The notes under the pieces are model-generated. The model worked only from the letters and a program-made list of their open reading frames with translations. It ran no database searches and was not told the DNA's origin. Source: Phylloscopus collybita (Eukaryota > Chordata > Aves > Passeriformes > Phylloscopidae). Taken from it: a stretch of 64,000 nt of DNA. Shown one piece after another: positions 14,801 through 29,004 of this stretch (position 1 is the first letter of the stretch; every line of letters starts with the position of its first letter). The DNA is taken from contig JAJNNQ010000004.1 of assembly GCA_027886175.1 (NCBI GenBank), positions 13,717,501-13,781,500 of the forward strand, in the 5' to 3' direction. The position numbers were made by a program, and so were the translations under genes.

Positions 14801-15101
14801 GATGGTTAATGGCACTGATCCTTTTGCACTGCTTCCCACAAACATATAACAGGCCTAAAGACTAGGAGAGAAAACACCCCTGAGATTGTAATAAAGCAAT
14901 AAGTTCTCCTTTTTGCTCCTGTTTGTTGGATTTTGGTTGTATTGACAGAGTGTATTACATACAACCTATTAGCATTTTACAGAAAACACTAAACCTAACC
15001 TAAAGGTCCACTAAGTTATACACAGAATACTCTGAGAGGGTTTAATGAGGAAAAATATACTTTAAAGTTTAATAAAAAGCAGTTCATTGGTTTGTTTGGT
15101 G

Positions 15102-15114
15102 TTTTTTTTTTTTT
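15102..15114. repeat. T13 homopolymer
   Basis: Simple T-run in intergenic DNA. Confidence 0.9.
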
Positions 15115-18100
15115 AAAGAGAGACTTACAGTCCCAAATGTCTATAAGCAGATCATTCAAGCCCCAGAATGGAAAATGCAATATAATTGCATAATTGGAAA
15201 TGTATGTAATTGTATAATCTTCAGTGATAGTATTAATATGATCTGCTGGTATTAAGTATGAAATCTTTTGTGAATCTCAAATCTAATTTGGGAGAATTTG
15301 TTTACTACTATTTTTGCACTGCTGTAAGGCATAGGCTGCATTTCCTAATTTTCTGCTCCTAAAATATTTACCTTTCTGGAAGGTTAGGTCACAGGGTAAA
15401 ATAACTTGTAATCAAGAAAGTGGTCTTATAAGTAGTAAATTTAAAATAAAAATGAGTGAAAACTCCTTTTAGTAGGAGTAGTCATCTAACAGACCTACTT
15501 TGTAGATATGCAAACCAGAACAATTGAAATAAATGAGTAAGTCCTGCAGCTTTATACAGCTACCAACTAACAACAGCAGACACTCACACAGAGACAAGAT
15601 TCACATTTCTTCTAGGCAGATCATTGGCAACATTTATTCAATCAGAACAAGATCTGTTTAAGTATGAAATTTTAAACACACAAAATTAACACCTAGAGAT
15701 CACTACAGGAATATATAAAACATAGAATTTAAAAATAAGTGCTATCTTGGTCAGTGACAGAAACCCTCAGTTGTGTTGTGGGCTGCCAAATGGTATAAAC
15801 AGTATAGACAAAGCATGATGGGGCAATAGATCACAGTAATAACATTTGCAATAAACAATAACAGAACAAAGCAGACATCTATAAAAATCCCATGAGGAAT
15901 TTGCCTTATCCATAATTTTTCTTTACATTTGAGAAACTGTGTCAGGAAAGCCATTACAGCCAATGGCACCAATTAATTTCTGCAACTTTTAATGACATGT
16001 TTCTGGGTAAAAACCTCAGATAATACCCCAGGCTCATGATTGATAGAAGCCTGTGTTTGATTTGTACCAGACTGTTGATTTTTTAGTATTTTTAAAGAGT
16101 CCCAGAGCAGCCAATCAAGCAATCAACATGAAATACTCAGATCTTCTCTTGTAAAGTACAAGAAAACAGAAAGACAATGGGACTTCCTTCATAAAGTTGA
16201 CAGAATATCGGTGATTTTATTTCAGTAGCTCTCCAGATGATGGATAACCCAAATTTTTATTCCAGAAGAAAATGATAGCCAAAAAGAAACCCTTGATTCT
16301 CTTGCCATTCTGTATATTATTTTACATCTAGAAGGGCTGTTGAGATGCAGAGGAGATAAAAATAATTGATTTTGAGAGGTGAAACATGAGAATAAACTGA
16401 TGCCATCTTTGATTTTCTGGTTTTCAGCTAACCAACAGGTTTCAAGTGAATGAAAAAAATCCTTGGAATTTTTTTGTTTATCTCTCATACAGAAACATGT
16501 GGAGAGTTTAGAAAATGCAAACACAATTCCCAATTATTTTCCAGAAGTACTCATCAACATCATCCTCTTATACTCTGAGACCAGCTGTAGAATTAAACTG
16601 CCTGAAAACAGAAGTAGGTGCATTTTTGCTGTCTAGTGAGCTACATACACCCATTGTGATAGATTCCTATATTCCCATCTCTGTAACAGTAAGACACTCA
16701 TAACCACTGTGATATTGCAATTAATTAATGATTTAAATTTCTAAATGAAAATGGGAAATCATGTGTTCGTGAATCACATCTGGAACAGGTCAGCTGAGCA
16801 TGCAGCAAAAGTGTTCATACTCTCTGTGAGTATGAGTGCTGGGGGTGATGCCTGGATACCACAGCCTTCAGCATGAACAAAAGCAGAAAGAAAGTGGCAG
16901 GGGCTGGTTTTCTCAGCTACCTGCCTGGCAGTGAGTGCTGTAATCACCCCTGGCTGTTCTCATGGATAGCCGGCCAGGCCTACAAGCAGCGCCGAGATAC
17001 GGCCGACAGGCCTGTGAAATCTGGTTTATTGCACCGGCGTGACCACGTCCTGCTGGGGCAAGGGCAGCAGCAAACCCACAGCCACAGACCTCACAGACCT
17101 GTGGAAGTCAGACTGCCCATGTGCAAGACTTCTGATGCGTATCCCTCAACTGCTCAGGCACTTCCAGGAATCTCCATCGTGACCTGTCTGTAGCTGCTGG
17201 CGCCTACCTCCACATGGCTCCTAAATTCCTGCAGATGGGATGTGTGCCCTCACTTTCTGTGGAGAATACACCACAGGATGGTCCCTCTGAAACTTTGCTC
17301 TTAGGACAGCCTCACCATAATGTTTCTAGTTATGAACTCAGTTTAATATCTGAGATCTGCAGCTTTGCTATTTGGTGATTTTTAACTGCAGGTAAATACG
17401 CAACAAGAGCATGGTTTTCACTCATGAAATTGCCTCAGGGGGTTTCAATAACACAAATTTAATTGATTTATTTGGAATATTTTCTGAATGTTGGAAAGTT
17501 TTGAAATACTTTAAAAAGGAAGACGTAGCATGAGTAGCAAATGAGAGATCACAGTAATCACACTTTGATGCATTGTACTTCTCAAGATTAACTACTGAGA
17601 CAGTATTTATTTTATTTCCCTCTCACTGCTGATTAAGATCTCAAACTACAAGTACAAATGGTAATAAATTGTTTAGCTAAGTCCTCTCATCTGGACTGCA
17701 AGGAAGGATTGTACCAGCTCAAAAAAAAAGGACAATTTTACCAAATTTAGTAGATGAGGAGGCCAAAACTGCAAATCCTATGAAATAAATATATCTCATT
17801 CCCTCCAAGCCTTGCATGCACAGTGGTAGAACCCCTTTTCAAAAGACCCCTCTGTCATATTAAACTGATCTTAATCAGTACTCCTAAGCTCTTGGAAATC
17901 AAAATAACTCTCCCTAAAACAAGGAATTTCCTTTTACTGTTTTTGTTCATATTAAAAAAAAAATCTTGCCTGTAAGTCCCTCCCTGCCTTAAAAAATTAC
18001 AGTCTTTCCTCCACAAACAAGCAGATTTTCTTATTTCCTTTGGAGAAAACCATTTTCCATTAAAATCTTTATTTAAAACTTCTTTCATTACAGGAAATCC

Positions 18101-19293
18101 TTGTTGTAATATCTATCACAGGGGTCATATGCACTATCAGTGCCTAAAATAAAACTGTCATATAACTATGATTTCACTTGAGGTTAAAACTTGACTCTTG
18201 TAATGTCTTCTACAAGAATTTTCAAGTTCTTCTTGTCCCAAGCATTGTCCCTTTCATTTCCTTAGTGCTTTCTCTTTGAAGAATAATTATTTACCATAGA
18301 AAAACAGTATCTGTTTTCATGCACATCAGATATGACAAATAGAAAGGCTATGAGTGTCAATAAATGTCTAATTTTATTGTCAGAGCTATGCAAAAGAATA
18401 CCATAGGAGCAGCAGTTCTGATATTAATTACTGTGTAATGATCAGGAAAGTGATTTTGGGAAAAAAAGCCACTAGATTTTGGATACAGGCATCCTATTTT
18501 TCTTTCTTGTTACCTTTGTGGCAAGCACTGGGAATACTCAAACTAAAAAATTAAATATGTCACAGATGACTCAAGTAAACCTGGGTTTGTTTTGTGAAAA
18601 GACGGGTGTTTCATCCCAGAGCCTAATTCAGTAGATTTATCTGCTACAATTACAGTGCTTTGATCACTCCAGAATAGGTGGTGTAGTGTGGGGTGTAGCT
18701 GTCCTTTTCCAATTCACTCTGCTTATCAGGATACATGTCTGTTGATTTGTGGGAAGCTGGCTGTTTTTCGTTCCTGACAAACTCCAGTGATTAAAATGTA
18801 GTGGCTTGCTCTTGTTCCCCTGATAAAGGTGACAGCTGCAGAGTTTCCAGTGTTAGTGGATATGGTCCATGCAGATTGCTTTTTAATGAAAGCAATATAT
18901 TATCTTACCTAGAGGCCCTGCAGCCTTACCTTGTTAATGTATTCTAGCTTGGCACCACATTCATCTATAAATTAGTTGTATTAAACATGCTTCTTACTAT
19001 TTATCCAGTCTCTAAAGAGTTGTGGTTCTTTTGGTTGGGGTTTTTGGTTGTTTGGGGTGGTTTTTTTTAGTTTATTTTATTTGTAACTTCGCTTCATACC
19101 TGCTCCAGTAACACTATCATACACACAATGAGCAGTGGTGTAGTTTTCAGAAAAATATCAAGGATTAAAACACTCACAGACACTATGAGTCTGTACTTGA
19201 TGTCTTGATAATCATTCACATTTAGCCATTAAAATATGCACTAAAGGATGTGGATTTAACAATGTTTGATTATAAAAGCCATATCTTGAAAGG

Positions 19294-19336
19294 TTTTCCT
19301 CTTCAATTTTCCTCTTCAATTTCCTCCTCAATTTTC
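19294..19336. repeat. Short tandem repeat, TTTTCCTCTTCAA-like x3
   Basis: Two exact 13-bp units, then one with changes, forming a pyrimidine-rich 43-bp tract. Confidence 0.85.
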
Positions 19337-21159
19337 CACCTTTTAAAATCAAGGTGATTAAGGTAATTCATAAAATAAAACAAAACACAATATTAAGTGA
19401 AGCAAAGTTGTGTTTCAATTCTGTAGTCATATCTCTTTTGAATTGTCTGAAACACAGCAGATTGAAAATTCCAGTTGCAATATATGCTTTAAGAAAATAC
19501 TGCAGGTCTCTGGAACACCTAAATGTCAAATTCGTTATCACCAAGAATAGTCTGTTCTTCCGATATAAGCAGTTGTCACTGCTAATAATTTATATTATTT
19601 TCAACAACCTTCATCTTGAACGAAATTTCAAAAAAGGATTGGAATATTACTTAGGGACCAACTTCTGTTCTTCTATTAGACGTATTTTTCTAGCAGAAGA
19701 CAAATATATTAGCTGAATTTCTCTCATAAAAGACACATAAAAATAAAGCATTTGAATTAAATTTCTGCTACTTATTCCTAAATTATAATGAGAATCTAGT
19801 ACATTGGTAGAATCCAAAGGTGATAATTACATTATTTTTACAAATTTTTTTTATCATAACTAAAAAAGAAGAAATTTTTCAATAATTCAAAAATATGTGA
19901 GCTGCTAACTGTTGTGAGAATGTTTTATTAATCTTAAAAACTAACTATGCCTGGGTCAGCTCAAAGACTTTTTCAGTGGTGGGCATTCTGAATTTTGTAT
20001 TTGAAATACTGGAATTTAACTACTTTAGCATGTCTGTGTGTCTTTGCTCTGTTTGTATCTTTTTTAACAATGCATATACAGTAGGCAAGATAAGTAAGGG
20101 ATTAGTAAAGGATTAAAGGAAAGCCTTTGATTTATATACCCTCTGAACACTGCCTCCACAGTTAATTTTTTGAATTTTTGCCTTTTGTTGGAAAGATAAC
20201 AAAATAGAGTAAATTTTTATTTCCTTCATCTAAACCAGCACCCCTTTTATCTTTCCATTTCCCTAAAAAATGCCTTTTCTAGATATTTTATAAAAATGAG
20301 GATAGTCTCTGCAGCAGCTTTGATGTGAAGTATTTATTTATTTTCTGTCTTGCATTTGTTTGCATTGTAAATTTTAAAGTCATCTGGACCTGTCAAGTTT
20401 TCTTGTTTCAAGTGAATAAATTGTCATCTTTTCCTTAAATACCTAGCGTCCATTGAGCCTGTGAATGCAGAGATAAAGACAGAGAAAGAAAGCATGTAAA
20501 CCTGTAATTCTGAGAAGGGCCATAAAGCCTTCTGGTCACTTAACCCGGAAATACCAATTCACAGCTGGGGTGGGAACTGCACTTTCTCATGCTCCCTTTT
20601 TTTTTCTGGCAAGGTTTCTTTCTAAAAACAGATCCACTTTTTCCCAACGACAAATATATGAGAGGTATTAAAAATATAAGTACCTTATATAAAAGATAAG
20701 ATATATAAAAAGATACATATAAGAGCAATCTTGCACTCTTTTACATTCCCTTTGAAATTACCAAAAAGGCTCCACCTTTCTAAGCTACTTCAGGCATGTT
20801 TGCTTCCCTCTCTCAAAATACAATTTATTTTTGTTTTCTTTGTAACCATCTAAAGTCCTGATTACATCATCCTGAGGTCTAAATCATATGTAAATAACTG
20901 AGGTCATGGTTAAAGATCTAATGCTTAAGCTGGTAAATTAATATAATGGGTGAGTTTGAGTCTTCAGAAGCCAATTTGATTTTTTGCTTTTGCTGGGAAC
21001 AGTGTCATGAATTCATATAGTTACAAACCTGAGCAGCCCTAATTTAACATGTTATGCCCTCTGCAGCTATCTAAGAAGGTTGTTTGCATGTACTATGCAT
21101 CATCATTCAACAGCTTAGTACTCAAGTTGATTCTCTGAATGAGTGCCTTAGTAGAATTG

Positions 21160-21200
21160 GTTCTAATAAAATGGAAAATTGTTCTAATAAAATGGAAAAA
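21160..21200. repeat. Tandem duplication, 21-bp unit x2
   Basis: The unit begins GTTCTAATAAAATGGAAAA and is repeated directly with a single terminal difference. A recent local duplication. Confidence 0.9.
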
Positions 21201-24039
21201 TTTTTGTAATTGAAAATTTCTTTTAAGTATTAACTTACAGATTGCTCTTTCTATTTTATATGATAGTGTTAGTATTACTGTCATTCCACTGCCATATTTT
21301 GTGGACAGTTCATGGCAAACCATTTCACAAGTATAAACTGCATTTTATTTAATTTCATTAAATTCTTGCATTTCTTTCTCATAAATAAAGAACTCAGTAT
21401 GTGACCCAAGTGATTGGTAAAGAGCCTGTAAAATTATGTATTATGAATTGCAAAGTGAAAGCAATCAAATCAAGCACTGGCATTCTCATCCCACTAGGAG
21501 ATATTAAGTATCACAGTTAATATATTCTACATCTTGCCTTTCACTTGCTTAGGTAACCTCTTGAGCACACAGCCTCGAACTTTTAGGATGCATTCCATCC
21601 TCTTTCTGTTTGTCATCTGTGCCTCAGGGACACACAGTCACCAAGCCAGACAAAACTCTCTGGGCCTCCCCAGCCTCCAGCAGGGAAAGGCAATACCCAG
21701 GCCCTGAATGTACTCCTTCTGTCCCAGAGAAGGCTAGAAAGATGAGGAGATGTGATGCAGCAAAGACAGAGGATATGACTCCACCATCAGGGAAGAGAAG
21801 GGAAAAGTCCAAAGGCTCAAAGGGGAAAAAAAGAGTTTTCATTTTGTGCCCATTAATCATTTAGACAACTGTACTGGTCCACAAAACATACACAGGCAAA
21901 CCCATAGAGTGCTGATTGCAGCATTTGTTCTTTACATATAACCAACCATTGCTTCGCAAATTGGTTCCTCTGATATATTTTGCCATAAATAATCTGTTTA
22001 AAGTAAACATTAGATACACTATATGGGCTGCTCTCCATTATCTTTTTTGTATTTGTATTGCCATTGCAGAAAGAGATTTTGATTGACAAAATAACACACT
22101 GGTATAAAACAAGCAAAAATGCCATGTCATAAATCACAACAGAAAGAAAAGAGATTATCAAACAACTAAATAATGCAACCCACAGCAAAACATACCAGTA
22201 AATCATACAAAGCAGGGTAAATTAGATAACACTGTCCATATACAATTACACCAGTTGGCTCCCACAACAGCCTTTAAATGTGACATGTTATTTGACATGT
22301 ATGCAATTAGGGCTTAAAATCAATTTTTTTCTATTCCATTTAAAATAAAAAATGTACTATTTCCAAATCAAATGCTACCTTTTTAGTCAAGATGGACAAG
22401 AAATAGTATCAGGTTAGCAGCAGCATCTCAGCAGCACAATGCAAGCCAGAAAAGGATGGCTTCCCTGAATGCTGTGAAAGACCAGATCTCAGATCATTAT
22501 TCAAGCACCCTATTCATGCTTATTTATTATTCCAACCTTTCTCCCCCCCACAGAGGGCTTATTGTTAAACCAGAACCCATTGAAAAGTAAAAACTCTAAA
22601 GCATAATTGTATGGATGACACATAAAATATCAAAGAAGGTTTAGCTCTTTCCAGGTGGATATGCACTGTTAGAGAGCTATGGCATCTCTGATGTTAAGCC
22701 CACGGGAGAGTGACAGAAGTGACACCCTGGTACTGCACTAAGCATGGAGCTGGGAGGAGGAACATTGTGGATGTGATGTTGTCAGATTCACATACTTTCT
22801 CTGCCGCAGTACTTTCAGCAGAAAACTCAGAGCAGCAGTGCTTTGCTTCTTTACCCGGTTTAGAGAAACATTAGAAAAATTGACTTGTTTCAGTTAAAGT
22901 TCAAGCATGAAGGTGACTAGAAACTTGTTCAGCGTCTGGGTGATAATTGCCAGCCTAGCGCCAGCCTCCATGTGCTTTTTGGCTATCCACTGATGTGGAC
23001 ACATCAAACGGCTCCATGGCTTCAGGCTGACAAATGGGTGACATGATGTCACCTGCAGACTGCAGAGACATGTGGGTGTAAGTAAATGGTCTAGGTTTCT
23101 GGCTTTTCCTTATTTCACCTGTTGTCTTTCCAGCCAGAGAAAGAGCCTTTCACTCTCCGTGGTCACAGTCTTCTTGCATGGCTCTTCCAAAAGTAGTCCA
23201 TTCTCTCCTCCCTGGCTGTTCTCTCTTCTGACTCCACTTCTGCCACAACTGCTCAGACACTTCTGCCTAGGGAGAGGAAGGTGGACAAATGTGCTTACAG
23301 AAGGAGTTGACAGTAGGTAGTGGACTATGCAAACACAAGGGACCTGCAAAGGTTCCTATGCTGCAAGGAGCCACAAATGCAGTTTTAGATCCCAATCTCT
23401 GCAGAGTTTATGTTGTAGGGGCACATTAGGATACCCATGCTCTGCTGTGGCTCGTAGTAGACTTATGCCGCAGCTGGCCGTAAGCAAGTTCAACTTGGTG
23501 ATATCTTCTCATGCTTTCCCAGATATGTATTAGCTGTACAGCTCTGGAGAAGATAGGTAACTTTGATCTCAAGTTCTTAAGTTGTATTTTTCTTCATTTT
23601 TACCTCCCTAGCAGTCATGTTCTGTCTGGCTTCTCCCTGTTTATCCAAAGCAGGTTGTGCTGACAAAACAACAATTCTGAGAGTTTGAGGACTCCATTTG
23701 AATCATTAGCATAAAGTCAGCATTATTCACTCTGTCCTCATTGTGTTTGGCAAAGAAAGCAAGCTTTCTAATCCCCAAAAGAGAAAGATGACAAAATTAT
23801 TCACACACACACAAAAATTCAAAAATATTCAGATATTTCCCTTATACTTAAAAAGATCAGCTGTGCACTAATGTTGAGATTTCTTGTACATTTTCCTACA
23901 GAGAAAAAATTCTCAAGAAATGCACACTATACATAGCTTTCAAATAACCCAATGACCACTTCAAGATTCTCAAAATCAATATTGGCTCCTTTATGCATAA
24001 AAATTATTGTTATTGGAATAGGATTATATATGTGCCTGG

Positions 24040-24043
<4 letters not shown>

Positions 24044-24072
<29 letters not shown>
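24044..24072. repeat. T29 homopolymer
   Basis: Uninterrupted T-run; no retroposon body recognised next to it. Confidence 0.95.
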
Positions 24073-25229
24073 CCCAGTCTATGTATTACCCTGATGATTA
24101 AAAAGCAGTAAAAAGGAAGCAGTTTACAATTTCCACACAAATTCTTTTCCAGGACATCATGAAACTTTTTGGCTCATTTGAGGAACCAGATAAAATATAT
24201 TTCACCTGAAGAGAGGCCCCAAAAGGGAGATGGTTGTACAGGGTAGAAACCCAGGGAACCATTAAACATCACAAGTAAATAAAAATAGGAGGGGCTTGCC
24301 ATTCATTCGTCCTTCCCTTCCTGTGTCTGTCTTGTCTCTGAATAGTGGGGTTGTTGCATCAGGAATTGGCTTTATTTTATGATATGGTAAATAGTACTTG
24401 CTTATTCAATATGAATGGAACAAGTTTGAACTATACATAACAACTCTTTGCTCTTTTATTCCTGAAGAGAACATGAAATCTCCTGAAATGATAATTACTA
24501 AAACAAACTGTCCTGCACTGATGGCTGTAATCATGCTTTAAGACTGGGTATTACAGTGGTTTCCTCTTGAATGCTTCTGTGCACTATCCTGTTGGCATTA
24601 ATGCTGTGCTGTGGAATCAGACTCAGAGATAAAATGAATTCTAGTGGTGAGTGATAAATCAATTCTTCACTGCCTTTCCTTTGATTCTATGTATGATTAA
24701 AAAATGCTGCCTTGTTAGAGAAAGCTTTCTGTATCTTTTTTTTACCATTTTCATTCAATACACTTGATAAGAAAAGGACAAATATTCTGGAGAGTCCTCA
24801 TTTCAAACTCTCAATTTATGATGGTTGCAAACAAATCACTTTCCTGGAAAATCAGACAAGACTGAGAAAATTATACCCTTTGAGGACAGTTTTCCTGGAT
24901 ACACAGGAAGCAATTAAATCTCACTGCATTTCTCATATTTTCTCTTTGAGGCCTGCCCGTTGCAAAAACATGCAAGACCCTACTATGCCTTAGTAAACGT
25001 GGTTAAACCACCAGATGTGCTTGTACCAGTCACTGGGCCTGATGGGGAAAGGCATTTTCTCAGATGTGCCTGTTACAGGGCAGGAGGATTGAGGGGAGAA
25101 AGCCGCTCACATTAATGCGTCTCCTGGGTTGCTCAGCCTTAACTGCATTTTTGCAGAGGGCAAGCACGCTACCTCCGACGGCAGGAACCTTCCAGTGCAC
25201 CCTTTAACTCAGGGGCAGCAGTTGAAAAT
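24073..25229. other. Intergenic stretch, no gene recognised
   Basis: Ordinary AT-rich sequence between the T29 tract and the CpG island; nothing identifiable. Confidence 0.65.
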
Positions 25230-25440
25230 CCTATTTCCTTCCCCCGCGTCGCTCGGTCCCCGCTGGCAGGCGGCAGAAGGCGGCGGGCAGCGCGGAGCCT
25301 CCTGCGGGCCGGGGGGAGCCCGCACCGCCCGCCGCCTCGCCTCTCCGCGGGGAGAGGGCCCCCTCTGCTGCTCTCCTCGAGGAACGAGCTGCCCGGGAAA
25401 TGTGCGCTGCCACACACGGCCGGCGGCGCTGCTTCAGGAC
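25230..25440. promoter_or_regulatory. Isolated CpG island (candidate promoter or enhancer)
   Basis: About 200 bp of very GC-rich sequence with roughly 27 CpG by eye, against a background where CpG is rare. It includes CGCG twice (GGCAGCGCGGAGC, TCTCCGCGGGGAG), CCGCCCGCCGCC and GGCCGGCGGCGC. In birds and mammals such islands usually mark promoters or CpG-rich regulatory elements (established). No gene start is recognisable on either side and the SNCAIP 3' end lies about 16 kb to the right, so the island is an orphan as far as I can see. It opens long frames on both strands (25129-25677 plus; 25231-25527 minus) that are a by-product of few stop codons in GC-rich DNA. It could be the start of a non-coding RNA. 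Confidence 0.6.
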
Positions 25441-28400
25441 AGAGGCTGCAGCCTCCCCTCTCACCTGCTGCGGGGGATGCCCGAAAGAAAGTTCGACATC
25501 TCTTCTCTCCAGCTGAGTGGGAAGCAAGAGGTGATCAGGTCACCTCACAGGATATTTTCATCTCCTGTGCCCAAAGCTACCTACCTGGCCGCGCCTCAAT
25601 CTGATGCTCAGTCATATGAGATGGCTGGGCATTTTTTCTCCCCCTTCATAGGTGCTGCTACAAAAGCCTTGATGTGAAAACATGGGTAGGGCGCTTTTCA
25701 CATGTCGGCAGTCCCTTAGCTCTGAAAAAGTAGGCAGTTTTACAGTCCTTATTTATGATGTTAGCAGTAAGTCAATATACCATACAATCAATACACAATC
25801 AATTTTCGTAACTGGAGGCAGACAGAAGGGCAGAACTCAGCAGTCATCTTTGCAGTCCTGCATTGACATATGGCTTTATGGCAGTTCTGCTTATAAAACA
25901 CTCCTGGTGGATCACATAAAAAATCAGGTCACCTATTTAATGCACGAGAAGCAACACTGATCTTACTACAGAAAACCACTTCTGGGTCAGTCTCCCTTCA
26001 GTGTTGTGATGGCAGCTGTGTTTACTGTGTTTACTCAAGGAGTAACTCAGCTTCTTATTGAACCTTCTTGCTTTGTTACTGTCCTTTGATAAGTTTATCT
26101 GCTTCCAGTCTCTGCATGGGCATCTCATTGCTTGTGGCTGTAGTCAAGAAACCTACAGAAAGGGTTCAGATAAGGCCTTACCAAATACTGGAAATGCACC
26201 ATCTCGCTTTTACTCTTTGATCGGCAGCTGCAGACAGTCAGTGCTGTAGGAAGCTCAGAGAGTGACAGGAACTGAAAATTCATCATGCCAAACAGCAAAA
26301 GAGCAAAAGATGAGAGAATCCAAACTCAGATGAAGAAAAACCATTACATTACAGAATACCCTCACCTCTCTATCTCCTAGGGGCTACTCAAGATATTCCC
26401 TGGGTTTTAACAAGTGTGCTGTTTAAGCCTTCATGCATTCATGAAATGCATTCATGAAAATACAGCAAGTGTAACTGGAGAGACAACCTCATCTGTCTAA
26501 AAGTATGACAAAGAAGCTTGTGAAAGCTTGTGGCCATTGCATAGGCAGAAACAGAGCTAAGAAGCTGTTGTGAGAGAAGTTGCTGCTATTCTTGTGTCTT
26601 TTTTAGGTAGCAATGAAAGAGAAAAAGATGATTTAGATTGGGTCAGCTGTAATAAATACCTGGGTTGTCAGGTACTGGTGTAAAAAACAACCTTAAGAAA
26701 ATTGTGGTCGTCCAAGCTGATTCCTCTACAACTAGTGGACATGCATCAATTCTTCTGGCTAGCAGAAGAAGTCAAACCAGGACAACACTATCTTTTCCTC
26801 CATGGCTAAAAAGGCTGTCTTGCAGCCTGAGAAAGAAGAGGGTTGTTTTGCAAAACATGTTTCCTTTTCTGTCATAGACAATAATAACAGTCTGTTTCTA
26901 CTGAGATCCTTTGTGGTTTTCATTTTGTAATAGGTTTGGTTCCATGATTTAAAATGTTCTGATAAAGGTGATAAATTTGGGTGTCATTTGTCTCTGAAAC
27001 AGATCAAAAGCAAAAAAGCAAGTTCATCTCCAGCAGAGGCCAGTGCACATTTCAAAATGAAACATGCTGCCAGAGTGTGTTTCAGAGACCTGTATGTTTC
27101 TAGAAGTGCTCTCAGCACTCGCTCGCACCAGGCACAGTGCTAACATTTGGCACTACCCCTCAGTGCCTTGTTCATCATTTTGCAGTCCTCTCTTCCAATT
27201 CCTTTCTTTTTCTGCAGTTCTGCTTCACAGTTTCTTTTCTGACACCAAGTTTTGTATTTGTCAGTGCATAAATAGAGCCAGGACTGTAAAAATATTCTGC
27301 TTGGCAGCCAGGCTTGGCAGTTCCAATCAATTAGGGCTGGAAGTCATGATGGGATGGAGAAGGCAGCCCAGGCCCAGCGTGTATAAATGTTCTCATGGCC
27401 CAAAAATTCTCTTGGCAACCCCAGCCCCAAGTGATTCAGGCTGCTTAAATTACTGTGTTTTCCAGTGTGCCTGTGCTGGTCTACTTTGTTCGCCTCATAC
27501 TTCTCGGGTTAGTGGTACCTCAAGGATTGTTTCTGTGGTGCTGACAAAGCATCTACTTACCTTGGGACCAAGGGTGACCAACACAGATAAGAGAGGTGGT
27601 TGACAGATCTGTTGTGAACATTCCCTGTGGATCACTATGGCTGTCCTGAGGCATAAGATAGGAGAGGAGCTGCAGAAGTGCATGGCTTTCTGGACAGCTT
27701 TCTGTGGTTATGATCAGTCTTCACAAAAAAGGACAAGGTGACACTTGTAGCTCAGCTCCACTTGTAATCTGTTCAGCTTCTACAGTGAGGCATGGTGCAG
27801 CGCACGGTACATGGAGAAAAGCCCCACAGGGTATTCTTTACATTAAAAGAAAGAGACAGTGGTGGTGGTCCACCAGAAACTCACTCTTTCCCTCTGACTG
27901 CTCACTGAACAATTCCTAACATGAATTTTATTAGCATGTAGTGGAACACATGGTAAACTAATACTAGTCATTCCTCAGAACTGTGCTGGTATCTACTACA
28001 CAAGTGACTTACAATCAAAATAACTTAACTAGATTTTTACTTACATGCCTTCTTCAGCCACAGGGGTAAATGGTGCTCCCAACAGCCACCTGCCTGTCCA
28101 CAGCTGGATGGATGCATTGCAACACAGTGTTCTGTTAGTTCATCTCAGATGTAGGGCAGGGAGAAGCCAGGATCAAAACCATTTAGTCCACATAACCACA
28201 TTACCACATTACCACAGCAGCTCTGGATTCCTTTGTTTCACTTGGCAGCTGACGCACCTTGCCAAATACAGGTTCAATTTCTCCCACGGGGGTTGCCTTA
28301 CCTGATACCAGCTCTTGCTGGGCAAAGCAGAGTGTAGTAGTGATTAAGAACAGAAGAACTCAAATTCATCAGCTGCCTCAACGAAGAGTTTAGTTTTGAA

Positions 28401-29004
28401 TTTAACATGGTCTATTGCCAATAAGAAATCATTGTCAAAGCTCTGTCTGTACTGCAGCCAGTGGGTACCTGTGTGCAGCTGTATGCTGTATACAGAGAGC
28501 TGTGTGTTACATACTCATGGTAATAGCTGCTTCTTTCTATCAGATCCTAAAATGTTGGTTTTGGAAAACCATTCTGGTGGGAAAGGTGCTCTGGTTTCAG
28601 CAGCAATCTTACTCTGCTGAAATGGTGGTTCAGACACTGTTCTTGTGAATAGATTAGTCTCAAATCTTATGGGAACAGCCAGGCACGATTGTATCCTGAT
28701 CTTCAGCTCCCTCAGTCTGGTAATTTCAGGCAGCCCTTCTCTGTTCTCAGTACAGTTCCTAGAGTTTCCATCTCCAAACAAGTCCAAAACCAAAATTATA
28801 ATCACAGGATCCAGGCAATAGATTCAGATAATCTCTCAGATTAACTGCAATGGGAGTGCATCCTCTTGGTTGCTGGTTCGTAACTGCAGGCTACCTTGTG
28901 ACCACCTCCTGTTAAAATTCATAACAGACTTCTGAAGTGTTTTCCTGGTTTAGCTTCTTGCCCTCAGAAAACATGCTTGAAATTATCATGGTGGTTGTTT
29001 GTGT

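Larger units (their letters stand above)
11845..24043. other. Intergenic stretch, no gene recognised
   Basis: AT-rich, with many short open frames. None has domains, codon bias or splice sites that suggest an exon. A small CpG cluster lies near 16968-17050 (about eight CpG in 80 bp). The AT-rich open frames at 19354-19716 and 21853-22206 (minus) have no recognisable family. Confidence 0.65.

Noticed and set aside
19354..19716. 120-codon plus-strand frame
   Set aside because: Starts with ATT and is rich in Ile/Leu/Asn/Lys as expected from base composition; no recognised motif.
21853..22206. 117-codon minus-strand frame with a hydrophobic N-terminal part
   Set aside because: Looks like a membrane segment only because AT-rich DNA yields Ile/Phe/Leu/Val codons; no family resemblance.
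25129..25677. 182-codon open frame through the CpG island, and overlapping minus-strand frames
   Set aside because: It starts at a TTG, has Gly/Arg/Ala/Pro-rich content dictated by GC-rich DNA, overlaps open frames on the opposite strand and resembles no protein family I know.
27064..27603. 179-codon plus-strand open frame
   Set aside because: No domain, signal, codon pattern or paired splice sites; Cys/Ser/Leu-rich composition typical of chance frames. Would reconsider only with transcript or conservation evidence.
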